Source: CADCTQ01 sp963844325
GTDB taxonomy: Bacteria; Bacteroidota; Bacteroidia; Cytophagales; 172606-1
DNA: 64,000 bases
Direction: 5' to 3'
NCBI GenBank assembly: GCA_963844325.1
Contig: CAWJNV010000002.1
Span: 1,488,001-1,552,000 of the forward strand
Each line of letters begins with the position of its first letter. The first letter of the stretch is position 1. The position numbers and the translations under genes are program-made. Positions 28,172 to 36,651 of this stretch are shown here, piece by piece. Below the pieces are notes generated by a model that ran no database searches, was not told the DNA's origin, and saw only the letters and a program-made list of their open reading frames with translations.

Positions 28172-28957
28172 TTACGGGCAGCGGTAGGTATACCCTAAGT
28201 CGTAATGCAAGGAGTAAGACGGGCCCTCAAGCCGACCCGACTGGCTTACCAGTTCCCCCTTGTCGTTGTAGGCGTTGGTGCGGGTAGTCGTCCAGTCTAC
28301 TTCACCGTCTCCCCCGTATTCCTTGGTAAGAAGGGAATTGTGGCGGCCCACCGGTTCGCCCCGGACGAGTTGCCAGTACATCCGCAGACTTTTGGAAGTG
28401 AAATAGGGATTTGGTTTACCGTCGAAGTTTTCGTGCGTGGTCCAAAGCGATTCCATCACGTTGGTCGGCGTTACGTACGCGTAGAAGTGCTTCAGCAGGT
28501 CGCCGTCTGCATTGTACTCGTACCGGCGGACAATCCGGTCGCTGCCCTGAGGGATGATGTAACGGATCATCTGCCCGTTGTCATCAAGCTCAACAGTGTG
28601 CTCTTCCGGAGCAGACAAAGACGAAGCCGGCATCCGGATGACCACGGTTTTTCCGCCATTCGAATACGTCAGCGTCATTTCGTGCTCCCTGACCGACTGC
28701 ATGTCGGTGTAGGTGTACATTACCCGGACCAGTTGCCCGTCCCCGTCGTATTGCAGTCGGTGGATGAAGTTGCCTTGGGCGTGTTTTACCAACTGACCCG
28801 CCTCGTTGTACTCGAAAACGTCGAGTGTGTCGGCACCCATCCGGATCGTCGAGAGTACGCAGGGCCGGGGAGTAGGTTCGGGGTCCTTTCGGCACGATTG
28901 GGTGGCAACCGCCAGGAGCACAAGCAAATAAAAGGATATAGAAGAAAGCCTTTTCAC
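28172..28957 (-). CDS. YD-repeat-like lipoprotein, copy 2
   Basis: A 261-residue lipoprotein starting at GTG 28957, with lipobox AVATQSC. The mature part repeats the YD-like pattern (FEYNEAGQLVKHAQG, HRLQYDGDGQLVRVM, RRYEYNADGDLLKHFY) and ends LGYTYRCP. Its length, repeat spacing and C-terminus parallel the copy at 25200-26015, with the lipoprotein and glycosyltransferase genes lying between them. Probably in one transcript with the flanking minus genes. Confidence 0.85.
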   Translation of the reverse strand: MKRLSSISFYLLVLLAVATQSCRKDPEPTPRPCVLSTIRMGADTLDVFEYNEAGQLVKHAQGNFIHRLQYDGDGQLVRVMYTYTDMQSVREHEMTLTYSNGGKTVVIRMPASSLSAPEEHTVELDDNGQMIRYIIPQGSDRIVRRYEYNADGDLLKHFYAYVTPTNVMESLWTTHENFDGKPNPYFTSKSLRMYWQLVRGEPVGRHNSLLTKEYGGDGEVDWTTTRTNAYNDKGELVSQSGRLEGPSYSLHYDLGYTYRCP

Positions 28958-28977
28958 GGAAGAGGTAAAGTTACGGT

Positions 28978-29649
28978 TTAGTGGGCCGGCTCATTGTGTT
29001 TCGCGCTGCGGTCGATCACATTGCGGGCGTCGAAGTAGGCGGCGTAGAAGGCGGGCTGCGCGTCTTTGAACTGTTCCAGCTTGCCGTCGAGCTGTTCGCG
29101 CAGCAGGTCGTTGTTCTGCCGGAAGGCGTCGGCCAGGGCGCCAGTCACCTGCTTGCCCGTGCTGATGACCAGCTTGGGTTCGGGAATGATCGCCTTGAAC
29201 TGGTCGGTGAGGCTGCGCAGCCCCGTCAGTTCAGCCTGGGTTACGCCGTACTCGGCCAGTTGCGGCAGGTGCGCGGCCGCTTTGTCGCACACGGCGTAGC
29301 AGATGCCCGGCAGCAGGCTTTCGCGCAGGTTGCGCAGTTCGGTCCGGGAGTGGTCAATCTGGGCCGCCAGGGCTTTGTCCTGGGTATCGGCCGCGAACGA
29401 CAGCACTTTTTTTACCAGCCGCGTCGTGTCGTCGATCAATTGTTCGCGCCAGGCGTTCTTCTGCCGCGAAATGGCCGTGCTGTCGGCTTCCGCCCGGGCA
29501 ATGAGGGCTTCAATGGCCTGGAGGTTGCGCACAAACGCTTCGTAGTTGGCCGTAACCCGGCTGTTGCCCGCCCAGATGCCTTTGTTGGTGTCGAGGGCCT
29601 TCTGCACGCGCAGGTACATGTCGTACTGGTTGATCTGCTTGGTATTCAT
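28978..29649 (-). CDS. Uncharacterised all-helical protein
   Basis: A 223-residue protein predicted to be almost entirely helical, with no signal peptide or membrane segment: MNTKQINQYDMYLRVQKALD, then long amphipathic helices (LQAIEALIARAEADSTAI, LAAQIDHSRTELRNLRE) and two cysteines near 117. Similar helical proteins of this size are widespread in Bacteroidota without assigned function. The C-terminus ends in a polar tail (AKHNEPAH). The gene lies at the left border of the 29.6-30.8 kb repeat region. Confidence 0.75.
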   Translation of the reverse strand: MNTKQINQYDMYLRVQKALDTNKGIWAGNSRVTANYEAFVRNLQAIEALIARAEADSTAISRQKNAWREQLIDDTTRLVKKVLSFAADTQDKALAAQIDHSRTELRNLRESLLPGICYAVCDKAAAHLPQLAEYGVTQAELTGLRSLTDQFKAIIPEPKLVISTGKQVTGALADAFRQNNDLLREQLDGKLEQFKDAQPAFYAAYFDARNVIDRSAKHNEPAH

Positions 29650-29658
29650 GAGAAAAAA

Positions 29659-29690
29659 GACGTGAGATGTGAGACGTGAGACGGGAGAGG
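29659..29690. repeat. Heptamer array GACGTGA family
   Basis: Four heptamers GACGTGA, GATGTGA, GACGTGA, GACGGGA just upstream of the helical protein gene. Same family as 36285-36347 and (complement) 42751-42787. Confidence 0.8.
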
Positions 29691-29883
29691 CGGAGACGAT
29701 CTGCCGTCTACAACAAAAAAAAGGGTGGGGTTTGGTGCGGTTCGGGGGTTTGAAATGAGAACTGGGTTTTTACAGCAGCCCGAAATTAGCGGTGCAATCA
29801 CCTTTTTGCCCATGACAAAGCGGTTTTATGGCAGGTGCGTAAGTTTCCCGGCCCTTTCCCGCCGCCCCCGGTCCGGTCCGCGA

Positions 29884-30030
29884 GCTTCCCGGCCCGTGAG
29901 GTGGCCTTCCCGGACCCGTTTGTTGCCTTTCCGGCAGGCATTGCGGCTTTTCCGGACCCGCAAAAAGCATTTCCGGCAGGTGCAGCGGCCTTCCCGGGCG
30001 GCACGAGAGCCTTCCCGGCACCGAAGCGGG
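29884..30030. repeat. 21-bp minisatellite, seven units
   Basis: Seven consecutive 21-bp units share the core TTyCCGG (units start at 29884, 29905, 29926, 29947, 29968, 29989 and 30010). Read on the plus strand from a GTG at 29835 it would give heptads beginning FPxxxxA; read on the minus strand it gives GKA/PAG heptads. Neither has a convincing start context, so I treat it as non-coding repeat rather than a gene. Confidence 0.85.
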
Positions 30031-30046
30031 AGAGAGGAAGGTGAGC

Positions 30047-30782
30047 AGGTTTACCACGGGGAGGGGAAACCGGAGGCAGGGAGAGGGGAGGAGCGTATTG
30101 GGTATCAGGTATTGAGTATTGAGAACAACTGAACCGCCGCGGTCGCGGATGTAACAGCGGAAAAAGGAGGAGAAGTACGGGCAGGGGTGTTGCCTCAACC
30201 CGTGTTGCATAGCGAAAGGATGGATACGCAGTACTCGTCGCATCGCAGTACTCGTCGCATCGCAGTACTCGTCGCATCGCAGTACTGGTCTCATCGCAGT
30301 ACTCGTCGCATCGCGGGAAAGGGTCGCGTCGCGGCTCCCCTCCTCGGAGGGGTTAGGGGGTGGGTTTACCTGCGTGAGACAAGTTATCGAGGGATCACCG
30401 CCTCAAGAATCCACCAAAAGGGAAAATCTGCGAAAAATTTTGCATAGGAGTATCTTACCTGTCAGTGATCCCCAGATCACGGGGGCATATCGGTAAACCC
30501 ACCCCCTAACCCCTCCGAGGAGGGGAGCCGCGACGCGACGAGTACCGCGATGCGGTCCTTGCCCGTGACGCGACGAGTACCGCGATGCACTCCTTGCCCG
30601 CGTATCCATCCTTTCGCTACGCAACACGGGTTGAGGCAACACTCCTGCCCGTACTTCTCCTCCTTTTTCCGCTGTTACATCCGCGACCGCGGCGGTTCAG
30701 TTATTCTCAATACTCAATACCTGATACCCAATACGCTCCTCCCCTCTCCCTGCCTCCGGTTTCCCCTCCCCGTGGTAAACCT
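30047..30782. repeat. Giant imperfect palindrome 1, between the helical gene and photolyase
   Basis: Outer arms 30047-30229 and 30600-30782 (183 bp each) are inverted copies with three mismatches. Inner arms 30323-30370 and 30492-30539 (48 bp) are perfectly complementary. The centre (30371-30491) contains a smaller GGGATCAC/GTGATCCC repeat. Between outer and inner arms the left side holds five 17-bp repeats; the right side has two longer units of about 35 bp with the same core. The element fills a divergent intergenic region and ends 39 bp before the photolyase start. Confidence 0.95.
30230..30314. repeat. 17-bp tandem repeat, five copies, in the left arm of palindrome 1
   Basis: AGTACTCGTCGCATCGC five times with two changes in the fourth copy. 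The right arm has the complementary core (CGACGAGTACCGCGATGC) only twice, in units of about 35 bp (30531-30599), so the two arms have diverged in copy number. Confidence 0.93.
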
Positions 30783-30821
30783 TCCACCCCTTTCCCCGTT
30801 ATTTCCTAAAGCCTATTGCTG

Positions 30822-32153
30822 ATGCAAACCCATTCTTCCCAAAAAGTAGCCGTATTCTGGTTCCGGCGCGACCTGCGGCTCGAAGACAACGCCGGCTTTT
30901 CGGCCGCCCTGCGCAGCGGGTATCCCGTGCTGCCCCTCTTTATTTTTGACCGCGACATCCTCGACCGCCTCGAAGACCGCGACGACGCCCGGGTGACCTT
31001 CCTCCGCAACGTGGTCGCGGAGATGCGGGAAGAACTCGAAAAGGCCGGCGGCACGCTGCTGGCCCCCTACGGCAAGCCCATCGAAGTATTCGAACGGCTC
31101 GTGCGCGACTACCCCGTGGCCGAAGTGTACACCAACCACGACTACGAGGTCTACGCCAGGGACCGCGACGAATCCATCCGGCAACTGCTGGCTGACCGGG
31201 GCATTGCTTTCAAAACCACCAAGGACCAGGTGGTCTTCGAGCGGAAAGAAGTACTCACGGGGGGCGGTACGGTGTACACGGTGTTTACGCCCTACGCCAA
31301 AAAGTGGAAAAGCCTGCTCACCGACGCCGACCTGGTCCCCCACCCGTGCCCGCTGGGTTCCGGCAGCCTCTCCCGCCCGGTCGCCCCGCCCGTGCCTTCC
31401 CTGGAAGCGATGGGGTTCGTGCCGTCGGCGCTGCCCCTGCCCGGCAAGGACGTGAGCGACGACACGCTGCGCGGGTACGCCGCCCGCCGCGACTACCCGG
31501 CCATCGAGGGCACCACGCGGCTGGGGCTCCACCTGCGTTTCGGCACCGTAAGCGTACGGCGGGTGGTGGCAAAAGCCCGCGCCCTCAGCGACACGTGGCT
31601 CACCGAACTGATCTGGCGGGAGTTTTACATGCAGGTTCTCGCCAACTTCCCGCACGTGGAAAAGTATGCCTGCAAGCCCGCCTACGACCACATTCCCTTC
31701 CGCCACGACGAAGAAGCCTTCCGGCACTGGTGCGAGGGAACCACGGGCTACCCCATCGTGGACGCGGGCATGCGCCAGCTCAACGCCACCGGTTTCATGC
31801 ACAACCGCGTCCGCATGATTGCCGCCAGCTTCCTGGTCAAGCACCTGCTCATCGACTGGCGGTGGGGCGAGGCGTACTTCGGCCGCAAACTGCTCGATTA
31901 CGAACTGGCCAGCAACAACGGCTCCTGGCAGTGGGTGGCCGGCACCGGCTGCGACGCCGCCCCGTACTTCCGCGTGTTCAGCCCCGACGCCCAGGCGCAG
32001 AAATTCGACCGCCGCAACGAATACATCCGCCGCTGGGTGCCCGAACTCGGCACGCCGGCCTACCCCAAGCCCATGATCGACCACGCGTTCGCCCGCGACC
32101 GGGTGATCCGCACGTACAAGGAAGCGTTACGGGCAGTAAACAGTGAGCAGTAA
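30822..32153 (+). CDS. Deoxyribodipyrimidine photolyase (cryptochrome/photolyase family)
   Basis: Light-driven repair of UV pyrimidine dimers with FAD. The 443-residue product has the N-terminal antenna domain (VAVFWFRRDLRLEDNAGF) and the C-terminal FAD domain with ELIWREFYMQVLANFP, TGYPIVDAGMRQLNATGFM, NRVRMIAASFLVKHLLIDW and LASNNGSWQWVAGTG, typical of class I enzymes. ATG 30822 is chosen over a TTG two codons earlier. The last codons and the stop lie in the CAGTAAA-type heptamers. It is preceded by giant palindrome 1. Confidence 0.95.
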   Translation: MQTHSSQKVAVFWFRRDLRLEDNAGFSAALRSGYPVLPLFIFDRDILDRLEDRDDARVTFLRNVVAEMREELEKAGGTLLAPYGKPIEVFERLVRDYPVAEVYTNHDYEVYARDRDESIRQLLADRGIAFKTTKDQVVFERKEVLTGGGTVYTVFTPYAKKWKSLLTDADLVPHPCPLGSGSLSRPVAPPVPSLEAMGFVPSALPLPGKDVSDDTLRGYAARRDYPAIEGTTRLGLHLRFGTVSVRRVVAKARALSDTWLTELIWREFYMQVLANFPHVEKYACKPAYDHIPFRHDEEAFRHWCEGTTGYPIVDAGMRQLNATGFMHNRVRMIAASFLVKHLLIDWRWGEAYFGRKLLDYELASNNGSWQWVAGTGCDAAPYFRVFSPDAQAQKFDRRNEYIRRWVPELGTPAYPKPMIDHAFARDRVIRTYKEALRAVNSEQ

Positions 32154-32267
32154 TCAGTAAACAGTGAACAGTAAACTGATTTATGAATAAGGACTGTCGG
32201 ATGACGAAACACCCCTGACCAATGTGCTACCGCTTACTGATTACTGTTTACTGATCACTGCTTACTG
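32134..32267 (+). repeat. CAGTAAA heptamer arrays facing each other at a convergent gene pair
   Basis: Left: CAGTAAA, CAGTGAG, CAGTAAT, CAGTAAA, CAGTGAA, CAGTAAA (32134-32175). Right: CTTACTG, ATTACTG, TTTACTG, ATCACTG, CTTACTG (32233-32267). The photolyase stop (32151-32153) and the response-regulator stop (32262-32264, minus) both lie in the arrays. The halves are complementary and could serve as a two-way terminator. Confidence 0.9.
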
Positions 32268-32951
32268 TTCCAGCAGCCCGTTCGACGCCGCGTACAATAC
32301 CAGCGTAGCCGTGTTGTTGGTGCCGGTTTTTTCGAGCAGGTTCTGGCGGTGGGTTTCCACGGTGCGGCGGCTGGTAAACAGCACTTCGGCAATCTGGTGG
32401 TTGGTGTGGCCCTTGGCAATCAGGCGCAGCACCTCCAGTTCCCGGGGCGACATGGGCACCGGCAGTTTGGGGGGCGGGGTGTTCACGCCGGGCACGGCCG
32501 GCGGGGACGGGGCGGTCGATGCTCTCCCCGCCGCCTGCACCTTTTGCAGCAGCATTTTGGTCAGGTCGGTGCTGAAGTGCTCTTCCCCCTCGGCCACCGT
32601 GCGGATGGCCGTCAGGAGTTCTTTCCGCCCGGCGCTTTTGAGCAGATACCCCTGGGCGCCGGCCTGCACCGATTCGAGTACCCGCTGTTCGTTGTCGGTC
32701 ATGGTGAGCATCAGCACATTTACCTGCGGAAACCGCTCGGCCAGCTGGCGGGTGGCCTCAATGCCGTTCAGTTCCGGCATGTCCACGTCCATCAGCACCA
32801 CGTCGGCTTCCGTCTTTCCGAGCAGGGCCAGCACCTCCCGGCCGTTGGCCGCTTCGCCCACCACCTCCATGTCGGCAGCCGCCTGCTCCAGCAATGACTT
32901 TAAACCGTCCCGCACCAGCTTGTGGTCGTCGGCGATGATTACTCTGATCAT
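32262..32951 (-). CDS. LuxR/NarL-type response regulator
   Basis: A 229-residue two-component regulator. The receiver domain (1-120) shows IIADDHKLVRDGLKSLL with the acidic pair, the phosphate-accepting aspartate in DVVLMDVDMPELNG and the lysine in GYLLKSAGRKE. A P/A-rich linker leads to a LuxR HTH (LSPRELEVLRLIAKG-like, reading MSPRELEVLRLIAKGHTNHQ, then SRRTVETHRQNLLEKTG). The partner is most likely the histidine kinase encoded 227 bp upstream on the same strand. Confidence 0.93.
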   Translation of the reverse strand: MIRVIIADDHKLVRDGLKSLLEQAAADMEVVGEAANGREVLALLGKTEADVVLMDVDMPELNGIEATRQLAERFPQVNVLMLTMTDNEQRVLESVQAGAQGYLLKSAGRKELLTAIRTVAEGEEHFSTDLTKMLLQKVQAAGRASTAPSPPAVPGVNTPPPKLPVPMSPRELEVLRLIAKGHTNHQIAEVLFTSRRTVETHRQNLLEKTGTNNTATLVLYAASNGLLEQ

Positions 32952-33040
32952 TCTTTTTATCGTTTTAGCCTATAAATGAGAATGCTCAGGGAGTTTCCGG
33001 CAGATAGTTTCGAAAAAAGCCTCTGTAAGCGTGTATTGCT

Positions 33041-33103
33041 GATTCGTTGTTGGTTATTCGTTGTTCGTAATGTTCTGATTTACTGAAGACTCTGAACAAC
33101 CAA
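33041..33103. repeat. Heptamer array ATTCGTT/GTTGGTT between kinase and regulator
   Basis: ATTCGTT, GTTGGTT, ATTCGTT, GTTCGTA followed by a partly complementary GAACAACCAAA. The same words open the repeat at 50996-51018. The rest of the 227-bp gap is AT-rich with no gene. Confidence 0.7.
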
Positions 33104-33178
33104 ATGCATAGTTATGGAGTCATTTCAGTATAAGTACGTAATTATTCGAAAGGATCGTTAAGCTGCGCAATATTTTTT

Positions 33179-36100
33179 TTACTCCTTTCCCGGCAGCGGG
33201 AGGCGGATGGTCGCCCGCACGCCGCCGGGGCTGCCGGCAAAGTCCGCCGTGCCGTTGAGCAGTATTACCCGGTCGCGGATGGTGCGCAGGCCCATGCCCT
33301 TGGCCGCGACGTGGCCGGGCCGGAACCCCTGGCCGTTGTCATTCACTTCCAGCACCAGTTCCCCGGCCTGCTTTTCCAGCAGCAGGGTTATCTGGCCGGC
33401 GCCGGCGTGTTTCACCGCGTTGAGGATCAGTTCCTGGCTGATGCGGTAGAGGACCACCTCCAGGTGCGGGTCGAGCCGTTCGTCCAGGTTCACCACCCGG
33501 CAGGTGAGGCGCAGCCCCGTGCCCGTGAAACGCTTGCAGAAGTCATCAATGGCCGTTGCCAGCCCGAAATCGTGGAGCAGCACCGGCACCAGTTCGTGCG
33601 ACACCCGGCGCGTTTCCCGGATGGCTTCCGTGAGCAGTTGCCCGGTGGTATCGAGGGCTTCGTTGACCTGGGCGGCTTGTTCCGGCAGCAGGTCGAGGTT
33701 TACCCGGTCGAGGTTGAGCTTGGTGGCGTAAAGCATCTGGCCCACCCCGTTGTGCAGGCTTTCGGAGATGCGCCGCCGTTCTTCCTCCTGGGCTTCGAGG
33801 ATTGCGTTGAAGAGGGCTTTCTGCTGCAAAAGTTTAAGCGCCAGGTTTTCGGCCTCCATCCCTTTGCGGTCGGTCACGTCCTGGCTGATGACCACCAGGC
33901 CGTCGCCCAGTTTGACGGCGGAAACCAGGTACCAGTTGTCGGCGCCGTCTGCGGGGTAGTGCCATTCGGTACGCAGCGGCACGTTTTCTTCCACCACCCG
34001 CACGAACTGCCCGAACCACTCGGCGGCCCGGGGGCCGGGGAACATTTCGCGGTAGCGTTTTCCGGCCAGGGGGCGGTTGCCGGCTTGCCGCTCCGTTTCC
34101 CGGTTCACGAACTGGTAGCGGAAGTCGGTGATCCGGCCACGCGCATCGCGGACGGCCCGGTGCACGGCAATGGCCACCGGCGCCGCTTCGATCACGGCGT
34201 GCAACAGGGCCCGGTTTTCCTTCAGTTGCGTTTCGGCCGCCTCAATGGCCGTCACGTCGAGGTCTACGCCCAGCACCTTGGCCGGCCGGCCCTCGGGGGT
34301 GTAGGTTACTACCGATTTTATTTTCAGCATCCGCACCTGCCCGTCCTTGCGGATGCGCAGGATTTCTTCAAATGACTGCGGGTTGGTGCGCAGGCTGCCG
34401 ATGAGCTTTTCGGCCACGGGCCGGTCTTCCGCCACGGCGTAGGCGGCGTAGATTTCCGGGGTTACCGGTCGCGTCTTGTCCAGGCCGAAGAGGCGGTACA
34501 TGCCGTCCGACCAGGTAAACTGCCCCGTCACTACGTCGTACTCCCAACTGCCGGTGCCGGCCAGTTCTTCCGATTGTTGCAGAATGGTGAGGTGCTTGCG
34601 CAACTGTTCCTCCGCCTGCCGGCGGGCCGTAACGTCTTCGGAGGTAGCCACCACGCCGTCGTCGAGCTTGACAACGATGATGCGCATGCAACCGGTGTCG
34701 TCGCCTGGCCGCTGGTAGTTGGCCTCGAAGTCGGCGGGCTGGCCGGTCTCCACCACCTCCACCAGGCGGTCCATGATCTCTCCCGCTTTTTGGCTGGCGA
34801 AAACCTCGCGATAGCGTTTGCCCACCAGTTCCTGGCCGCCGGCAAAGCTCCGGACCAGCACCGGGCCGGCCAGCAGCCACTCGAAGTCCACGATGCGGCC
34901 CGCCCCGTCGCGCACGGCCTTGAACACGGAGATGGCGTTGGGCGTGGCTTCGAACACCGACTGGAGCAGTTCCCGGCTTTCCTGCAAGGCGCCCTCGGCC
35001 CGTTTGCGGTCGGTCACGTCGAAGTGCAGCACGATCAGGCCGGCCGGCGAGGGGTTGGCATTGAGCAGCATCCACTGCCGGCCCACCGGCGACCAGATTT
35101 CCTCGTGCACCTGCCGCCCTTCCCGGAATGCTTTCAGCAACGCGTCGGAGACGGCCGTGTTCCAGTAGCCGGGGTGCACTTCCCACATTTTGCGGCCCGT
35201 TACTTCCTGGGCCGGCTTTCCCCACGCCTGGAGGGCCCGGCGGTTGGCGTAGCGGATGGTAAAGTTGCCGTCCAGCTCAAAGCACACCTCGTCGACGCTG
35301 TCGAGGATCTGGTCGGTGCGCACCTGCCCGGTAATGTCCTGCACGGTGCCCAGCAGCTTGACCGGCCGCCCTTCGGCGTCGCACACCACCTTGCCGTGGC
35401 TGGCCAGGTAGCGCATCTCGCCGCCGGGCTGGTAAATGCGCCGCTGGTAGTAGTACGGTTCCCGGTAGGCAACGGCCCGGTCCAGCACCTCCCGGACCCG
35501 GACGGCGTCTTCGGGGTGCGACACCGAGTCGATCCAGTCGAGGGTGGGAACGAAGCTTTGCGGCTCCTGCCCCAGCAGGCGGTACAGGTTGTCGGAGAAG
35601 CGGAACTGCATGGTAGCCAGGTCGGCCTCGTAGCTGCCCGTGCCCCCTACGGCCTCGGCTTCCCGCAGGAGCCGTTCCGGGGCAGTGCGTTCGGCCGGGG
35701 TTTGTGCCGGCTCATCGAGGGCAATGGCCGCCACCAGGTACTCCGGGTTCCCGTTCTCGTCCTGAAGGCAACTCCCTTCCAGGCGTACCGGGCCGGTGAG
35801 GTCGTTCTTGCCGCGGAGCCGCACCCGGCAGGGCGGGGCGGGAGTGCCGGCCGCCAGGTGTTTGAAAAACGTAAAAAACGCTACTTGGTCGTCGGCGCAG
35901 ACGAGGGTGAGCATGCCCCGTCCGGGCAGGTACCGCCGTTCGTACCCCAGCAGCCGGGAGGCCGCCACGTTGCACCGCACGATCAGGCCCGGCGCGTTGA
36001 GGTTGAAGTAGGCCACCGGCGCCTGGTCGTAGTAGCGGGCGTAGCGGTAATGGAAAGCTTCCGGCGCCTGGCGGGCGGCCATGAGTTCTTCGTTCTGTAT

Positions 36101-36268
36101 TTCCAGTTCCAACTGGCGCACCTGCAACTCGTGCAGGAGCCGTTGGGGGTCGGCCCCGTCCGCTTCCGGGAAGGGTAGGGGGGCGGACGGGTGCTGCCCG
36201 AGCCGCCGGAGGGCCTCCTGCCGCAGGTCATTCAGGTCGGAGAATTGAGGAACAGAAGAGCCTTCCAT
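33179..36268 (-). CDS. Multi-PAS sensor histidine kinase (NarX-type, cytoplasmic)
   Basis: A 1029-residue soluble kinase. Six PAS-like domains occupy about 60-815 (for example YDQAPVAYFNLNAPGLIVRC, GSYEADLATMQFRFSDNLYR, GSWEYDVVTGQFTWSDGMYR). The HisKA_3 phosphoacceptor is in EEERRRISESLHNGVGQM (about 845), and the ATPase has ELILNAVKHAGAG (N box) and VNDNGQGFRPG (G1). No membrane helix is visible, so signals would be cytoplasmic or redox/haem/flavin ligands of PAS. ATG 36268 is preferred to the TTG at 36289. Downstream response regulator on the same strand is the probable partner. Confidence 0.92.
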   Translation of the reverse strand: MEGSSVPQFSDLNDLRQEALRRLGQHPSAPLPFPEADGADPQRLLHELQVRQLELEIQNEELMAARQAPEAFHYRYARYYDQAPVAYFNLNAPGLIVRCNVAASRLLGYERRYLPGRGMLTLVCADDQVAFFTFFKHLAAGTPAPPCRVRLRGKNDLTGPVRLEGSCLQDENGNPEYLVAAIALDEPAQTPAERTAPERLLREAEAVGGTGSYEADLATMQFRFSDNLYRLLGQEPQSFVPTLDWIDSVSHPEDAVRVREVLDRAVAYREPYYYQRRIYQPGGEMRYLASHGKVVCDAEGRPVKLLGTVQDITGQVRTDQILDSVDEVCFELDGNFTIRYANRRALQAWGKPAQEVTGRKMWEVHPGYWNTAVSDALLKAFREGRQVHEEIWSPVGRQWMLLNANPSPAGLIVLHFDVTDRKRAEGALQESRELLQSVFEATPNAISVFKAVRDGAGRIVDFEWLLAGPVLVRSFAGGQELVGKRYREVFASQKAGEIMDRLVEVVETGQPADFEANYQRPGDDTGCMRIIVVKLDDGVVATSEDVTARRQAEEQLRKHLTILQQSEELAGTGSWEYDVVTGQFTWSDGMYRLFGLDKTRPVTPEIYAAYAVAEDRPVAEKLIGSLRTNPQSFEEILRIRKDGQVRMLKIKSVVTYTPEGRPAKVLGVDLDVTAIEAAETQLKENRALLHAVIEAAPVAIAVHRAVRDARGRITDFRYQFVNRETERQAGNRPLAGKRYREMFPGPRAAEWFGQFVRVVEENVPLRTEWHYPADGADNWYLVSAVKLGDGLVVISQDVTDRKGMEAENLALKLLQQKALFNAILEAQEEERRRISESLHNGVGQMLYATKLNLDRVNLDLLPEQAAQVNEALDTTGQLLTEAIRETRRVSHELVPVLLHDFGLATAIDDFCKRFTGTGLRLTCRVVNLDERLDPHLEVVLYRISQELILNAVKHAGAGQITLLLEKQAGELVLEVNDNGQGFRPGHVAAKGMGLRTIRDRVILLNGTADFAGSPGGVRATIRLPLPGKE

Positions 36269-36284
36269 ACGGGGGATGAATTGG

Positions 36285-36347
36285 GACAATAGACGTTAGA
36301 CGGGAGACATCAGACATGAGACAATAGACATTGGACGGGAGACAGAG
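36285..36347. repeat. GACNNNN heptamer array, nine copies
   Basis: GACAATA, GACGTTA, GACGGGA, GACATCA, GACATGA, GACAATA, GACATTG, GACGGGA, GACAGAG in exact 7-bp register, immediately upstream of the kinase ATG (the array begins 17 bp from it). It belongs to the family at 29659-29690 and 42751-42787. Confidence 0.92.
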
Positions 36348-36651
36348 GCTGATTGTCAGTATGCTGCAAGTGGTTCCGGCACGGAATGCCGTTTGGCGGA
36401 GGTAAGCCGGAAACGCACGGCGTACGTATTTGTACATCCACAAAGAGGCGTACGTGTTTTTTCCTTCCGGGTTCACGGCAACCGGAAAATATTACGACTC
36501 TTATCGGGTTATTGGTCAGCAGGTATTGGTACTTCGACATGCAACCTTTTTCTGCTCCCAATGTTCGGGCACCGGGACATTTTAAAGCAGAAGCCTTCCG
36601 GTCACCCTTCCCGCGGTTGAAACCGTAGGCTGCCGGTCTTCTGTCTGATTT

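Noticed and set aside
29835..30044. Small gene from GTG 29835 encoding FP-heptad peptide
   Set aside because: GTG start without context, both strands open, and composition fully explained by the 21-bp repeat.
30187..30642. Two facing small frames (plus 30187-30447, minus 30403-30642) with near-identical starts and RVAAPLLGGVRGW
   Set aside because: Their similarity comes from the palindrome arms. The PLLGGVRGW string is the translation of a widespread non-coding Bacteroidota repeat.
34574..36178. A 534-codon plus frame antisense to the multi-PAS kinase
   Set aside because: H/V/G-rich shadow of repeated PAS domains.
36228..36628. Small genes upstream of the multi-PAS kinase
   Set aside because: Frames run through the GACNNNN heptamers and have no protein-like pattern.
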